The notes below the pieces were generated by a model. The model saw only the letters and a program-made list of their open reading frames with translations. It was not told the DNA's origin and did not search any database. This document shows positions 59,492 through 64,000 of a stretch of DNA of 64,000 bases, one piece after another (position 1 is the stretch's first letter; every line of letters begins with the position of its first letter). Made by a program: the position numbers and the translations under genes. The stretch is from Rhipidocladum racemiflorum (taxonomy: Eukaryota > Streptophyta > Magnoliopsida > Poales > Poaceae), in contig CM070569.1 in the NCBI GenBank assembly GCA_036346355.1, positions 43,812,276 to 43,876,275 of the forward strand. The letters run 5' to 3'.

Positions 59492-60470
59492 GCTGCCGCT
59501 TCATGTTCTACATGTTCTCGTGTTGTCTCACCGAAGCGTGATCAGAGTTCGTCGTTGTCGTTCAAGCTACGCCTCCGTCTTCGCTAGAGGTCGCCAAAGC
59601 CCGCAACAGCTGCGTCATGACCTTTGCCGCGATGAGGGCCTTCTAGAAAGACCACCCGGGGGTCGCCGAAGTTGATCGCCGGTGACCATCGGTCTCTACG
59701 CGGCATCATGCCGACGTGCATGGTTGCTCCCATGGACGACACATGGTGATGACGTTAGTGCCACTATGCATGAGCCCGTGTGTGGACTTAGTTCTTGTGA
59801 GCTTAGTGTATGACATCTAGCGCCCACATATCGTCCTATGCGGTTTAAATAAAATCAGAAAGAATTAATTGAAGAAAAGAAAATAGCTAGCCCACTTGTC
59901 AGGGAATATTCTTTTTTCTTTCTCTTTTCGTGAATTAATTCTTCGGTGAATCTTTCGAGAATTCATTCTCCCTTTTACAAATTCCAATTGAATCTTTTGG
60001 TGTATTTTATCTTATTTTTGGAGTTTGTTTGGTATTATTTTGGTTTTCGCTATTTATTTCGCTTAGACATCGAAGTTTTGGGAGTGTTCGAAGGTGAAGA
60101 GTTAATCCAAGACCAAGATCAGGAGTTGTTCTAAGATAAGTTATGTTTTGATCATGTTAAGCCCAGTTTTGCAAATGTTAGTTTGTTCAAGTTATGTTTT
60201 GATCATGTTGAACCTAGTTTTGCAAATGTTATTTTGTTTTAATCTACTACATGTTATTTCAAGTTGTACCTATTTTCAAATAATTTGAGAATTAGCTATT
60301 CGACCCATTTGAATTATACCTACCTTATCAATTGCTATGGCATGATTATTTTTCACCCTAGGATGAATCATTATACTCTACACACTAGCGTAATCCTGGA
60401 CTAGTATAAGAATTTTTTTTTTAAATAATACATTTTTTTAATTGAATTACGGATTTAATACGCAAGCCAA
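59492..60470. other. Intergenic, no gene seen
   Basis: A short duplicated phrase, CAAGTTATGTTTTGATCATG with GTTTTGCAAATGTTA, occurs near 60135 and 60190. A 62-codon frame at 59946-60134 has no recognisable family. Confidence 0.35.
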
Positions 60471-60760
60471 AAGAATTGCAGAAATAATATATATTCGCCA
60501 CACCGTTGGACGAATACACTATTTTCGCCGTACGGTTCGACGATTACGTAGTCGCCATACGGACGGCGACTACTAGTTAAATACGCACTTAACGTAGGCG
60601 TCAAGTTTAACGGATATCAGGCGTTCTTCAGACGGTTCGGCGATTACTAGTGTCGCCGAGCGCGTCTGAATAATAACTAGTAATCGCCGAACCAGACGGC
60701 CGAATAACTAGTAATGTCGCCGAACCGTATGGCTACTTCATGATATAAAGCGAGCCCTAA
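60471..60760. repeat. Probable MULE terminal region (CGCCGA-rich palindromic repeats)
   Basis: Dense in TTCGCCG, GTTCGGCGA and TAGTAATCGCCGAAC motifs in both orientations, as in long Mutator-like terminal or subterminal inverted repeats. It precedes the GA-rich tract and transposase region. The right terminus lies outside the window, so the class assignment rests on the transposase. Confidence 0.5.
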
Positions 60761-60779
60761 CAAGCACAGAGAAGCGGAA

Positions 60780-60872
60780 GCCTTGAGAGAGAGCGAGAGA
60801 GAAGAGAAGAGAAGAGAAGAGAAGGAGAAGGAGAAGGAGAAGGAGAAGGAGGAGGAGGAGAAAGGGAGGAGG
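60780..60872 (+). repeat. GA-rich tract (AGAAG/GGAGAA repeats)
   Basis: A purine tract with AGAAGAGAAGAGAAG followed by GAGAAGGAGAAGG, located where a transposase leader is expected. Confidence 0.9.
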
Positions 60873-60944
60873 CTTCGTGCTTGAGTAGGTAAGTGTTTCG
60901 CTAGTTCTTTAGATTAACTTTATTATTTAGGTTAGAGATACAAA

Positions 60945-61113
60945 GTTAGCGAATCGGACTAGCGATCTAGGTTAGCGAATCGGAGACTAGCGGTCCTGGT
61001 CTAGGTTAGCGAATCGGATCAGCGATCTAGGTTAGCGAATCGGACTAGCGATCTAGGTTAGCTAAAGCAGGACTAGCGGTCTAGGTTAGCGAATCAGACT
61101 AGCGGTCTAGGTT
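60945..61113. repeat. 26-bp minisatellite (GTTAGCGAATCGGACTAGCG)
   Basis: About six copies of GTTAGCGAATCGGACTAGCG plus ATCTAG, with small insertions (for example GGAGACTAGCGGTCCTGGT). It follows a GTAAGTG donor-like site at 60888 and may lie in a leader intron of the MULE. Confidence 0.9.
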
Positions 61114-61439
61114 AGAGTAATCATGTACAATCTTGATTTATATTAGACGTTTGGAATAGGTCACGAGTAATGTTCTAGGTTATCGAATGTACTTGATTCA
61201 ATTAGCATGTTTAATTTACACATTCGCTACATGAGCATTTGAGTCTAAATCCTTTTGCTTCAAATTGCATGTTTAATTTTTGCTGTTCTAGGTGTGCGGA
61301 GTATCGATTTAACATGTTTTAGTGAATGTAGCATGTTTAATTTAGCAACGAATGAGCAAGTTACGCAAGTAACTTTAGGGGTTACCAATGATCTAAAGAA
61401 GTATTTGGTACGTAATCGTGCAATTAATGCCTGGATGAA

Positions 61440-63800
61440 GTGACATTTAGGGTATATTATGGCGATGGTGTAGTAAAAAGTACAATGAATGGGGTTGATT
61501 TAAGCAGCTTCCTGGCCACCATTGTTCAAGACCCGTCCCGAAAGTGTCGAGCATTCGTGATATAAAGCTCTGGTTGACCCAAGATTTTTCCCTGAATCCA
61601 AGTGTTTACTCACAAGATCAAAGTCCTATTCACGCGTAGCCGTGGGTGACCCGCCATATGGGAATTGGAGGCAAGTGGATCGATCGTGACTTATGGAAGA
61701 GATGGTTAAGGTGGTGCAAGGGATCTCGCCTTGAATGTGTCATGCTTTGGTGCAGGCTTGCTCGAGAGAAGATGCAAATAATACTGTCGTGAGGGCAAAG
61801 ACATCGACTCACTGAACAAGTTCACCCCATGGCAGTGGACGAAGGTCGGGAAGATCACCGCAGGTGCAACAAAGCGAAGGTCGCTACGCCGATGAAGGGA
61901 GGAGATCGAGCAACTTGTGGATCGATTGGATTGGGTGGACCGTATGGCGACAGAGCAAGCTGAAATGTTGGAGCATGATGATAGCATCGACCGAAGATGA
62001 TGAAGGGGACGAAGATTACGAAATGCATAGTAGTAGTAGTAGCTCACAGGAAGTACCCACCCACAGATGAGTGGAACAAACAAGACAAGGCCGGTATGAA
62101 GGTTTTGTGGGGTCACGACTAGCATTAAGTAGTACGGTAGTAGTCTTGCGTCCGGGTGAATCAAATATTCGAACAATTCGAAGTGAAGTGGCGGTGAGGC
62201 ACTATGCAGGCAGAGATCATTTGCAAGGAATGGTTGCGTTGTCAAGCCTGAGCAGGTGAAGTGCAGGACCGTTGGATGTGAATTCGAGTTCATGCATACA
62301 AGCCGGGCGAGGCGTATTGGATTGTATCACGAGTAGTGGAGCACACATGCAGGCTTGAAAATGTTCTTATCAAACACCGCAACCTGAATGCACGGTGATT
62401 GCTAGCGTGATGTTCAACGAAATCATTGAGAAGCGGGATATTGAGTGTTAGTATATTCGAAGCAATATTGAGAACATTTAAGTACGGATAAGCTACTCGA
62501 TGGCTTGGCGCAAGCGTAAAGCATTAGAGAAGAGGTTTGGCACATACGAGGCTTCATATTGCAACCTACCTCGCGTGTGAAGTATTGAAGCGGACCAATC
62601 AGGGCACATACACCGCTTTCAAAGAAAGCGGCAGATGAAAATGGGATCTCCACATTTTGTCGCGCTTTTTTCATTAGGCCCTTGCATTGCGTCATTCATG
62701 TACTTGTCGACCATTGCTTTGTGTGGACGGTACATTTCGACCGGAAAATACAAGGGGCAGATTTTAACGCCATTGCGATTGATGCGAACAACCACATACT
62801 TCCATTGGCCTTTGCATTTGTTGAGGGTGAGAACCAGGATAGCTGGCCGTGTGTTTCGGACATCGAAGGTGGGTGTAGTTCGTGACGCCCAACACATGCA
62901 TAATTCATGATCGTCACAAAGGTATCATTTACGGCAATTAAGACCCTACAAGAGGATCGTGATGAGCCATTTGCATGGCCGGACTTGCGAGCGTGGTGGT
63001 GCATGAGACATTTGGGAGCAAATTTCTTGAGACGAGTTCAAGAGTAAGAAAGCTGATGAACCTATTTAAGAGGTTATGCAAGCGAATCAGGCACGTAAGT
63101 TCAACGCGCTATTGGTCGAGTTGGACAAGCACACAATCGCACATGTCGAAGAGATGAAGAAGCAACCACCTAAGTCAAGGATTGCCCACCCAAAAGGCTA
63201 ATACCCCTTGGGAGCTTCGATCCTCCTAATGTCGGGAGAAGAACGTCAAGGAATATCTTCGCTTCGCGATGGATAGGCGGAGCCTCTAGAGAAGTGGGCA
63301 TTGCTCCATGACACCGGAGGCGCCAGAGTTAGTACACTAAAGTAATATATTCAATATATGGGGTTGTTGTTCGTTAAGCTCGTTATTTGTTGAGCAGGTT
63401 TGGTGTAATGACAACGAATATAGCCGAGGTTTACAATTGGGTCATAAGAGGCCTCCGTCCGCTACCACTCCTGGCCATCTTGGAAGGCATGTTGCATGGC
63501 ATCATTGGCTACTTAAAAGGCATGCGGGAGGCTGTTCTTCATGCCACGACATTGCAGACGCGTATTGTTCACTGGGATGATGACCTACATGAGAGGAGCG
63601 AAGCATGAAAGCCCAAGACATATGGTGCGTAGCTTCGAATCATCGAGTACCGCCGAAGTCACTCTTCGATGCAAAAGCGGATTGGGAACCGACACATCGC
63701 TTATTACGCATGAGGTGAATCTCATCGAGGGTGCACCGGATGGTGTGAATGCACTTGCAATAAGCCTAGACTTCTTCATATCCCTTGCTCACACGTGATG
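61440..63800 (+). pseudogene. Mutator-like (MULE) transposase, frameshifted, continuing beyond window
   Basis: Conserved pieces appear in order across frames. An acidic N-terminal part (DEWNKQ, about 62065) is followed by VAVRHYAGRDHLQ (62190) and a zinc-finger-like CRTVGCEFEF (62262). The MULE core has KYKG, then AIAIDANNHILPLAFAFVEG and ENQDSW (62740-62850), preceded by a split VDGTF. VGVVRD and CIIHDRH follow (about 62870-62920), then PWELRSS (about 63210). Downstream, TTNIAEVYNWVIRGLRPLPL and ILEGMLHGI (63410-63510) match the usual MULE tail before a SWIM zinc finger. Numerous single-base shifts prevent one reading frame. Confidence 0.85.
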
Positions 63801-64000
63801 GCTGCTTGTGGGCCAAATGGGATGAACACGGCACAATACATGTCCCCTTTCTACTTAAAGGATCATGTTGTCCAGACGTGGTCGGGGTGAGTTCAGTGGA
63901 TTCCGTGCACATGGTGATTTCACTGCGACAATGGAGATGACCGCATTTATGCCGGATTCATCATTACGGAGGTGTGCTTGGAAGGAGCGATCCTGGTCGA

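Overview
The window is nuclear DNA of a grass (Poaceae). Three multi-exon genes and one single-exon gene read as grass proteins. They use GT-AG introns (one GC-AG), and the spaces between them are filled with grass-type transposons: long-LTR elements, Copia, CACTA, Tourist and Stowaway MITEs, hAT-like and Mutator-like elements, and a LINE. I cannot fix the species. There is no operon, CRISPR array or bacterial signal.

Genic part, 0-24.6 kb. A thioredoxin-related transmembrane (TMX2-like) gene runs on the + strand from the left edge to about 8.6 kb. One of its introns holds a 5-kb LTR-type insertion with a 5-bp target duplication. Two hAT-like non-autonomous elements follow at 9.6-11.3 kb. A complete class III HD-ZIP gene (17 exons, 839 aa, HOX29-like) lies at 13.2-17.9 kb; its mRNA carries a miR165/166 site that only forms when exons 3 and 4 are joined. 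Convergent to it, on the - strand at 24.5-18.9 kb, is a complete 16-exon plastid-type phosphoribosylaminoimidazole carboxylase gene (PurK-PurE fusion, 626 aa) of purine synthesis.

Rearranged part, 24.3-36.7 kb. The 5' end and flank of the purine gene recur in inverted orientation at 29.2-36.65 kb, making a large imperfect palindrome with a spacer of about 1.9 kb. The second gene copy is broken. It keeps exon 1, part of exon 2, exon 15 and exon 16, and lacks exons 3-14. It is split by a 3.4-kb LTR element and by a Mutator-type MITE, each with a clean target duplication. The left arm carries a private hAT-like element and the right arm a private Tourist MITE.

Transposon-rich part, 36.7-64 kb. 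Contents include hAT-like remnants sharing one terminal sequence, a 68-bp perfect inverted repeat with a 184-nt loop (39934-40253), a tRNA-derived pseudogene and a Tourist MITE. A Copia element of 8.2 kb is nested inside a solo LTR (42720-51525). A LINE reverse-transcriptase fragment is interrupted by a CACTA element that carries a 5S-rRNA-like pseudogene. A DUF1677 gene (56222-56791) sits as an island at 56 kb. The last 3.5 kb is a frameshifted Mutator-like (MULE) transposase region that runs off the window.

The four host genes act in unrelated processes (ER redox or membrane protein, leaf-polarity transcription factor, purine synthesis, unknown DUF1677). They are neighbours and not a pathway. 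The strongest unexplained structures are the inverted duplication, the perfect hairpin, the 5S-bearing CACTA element, and a pattern of small deletions at C-H-G sites in transposon reading frames.
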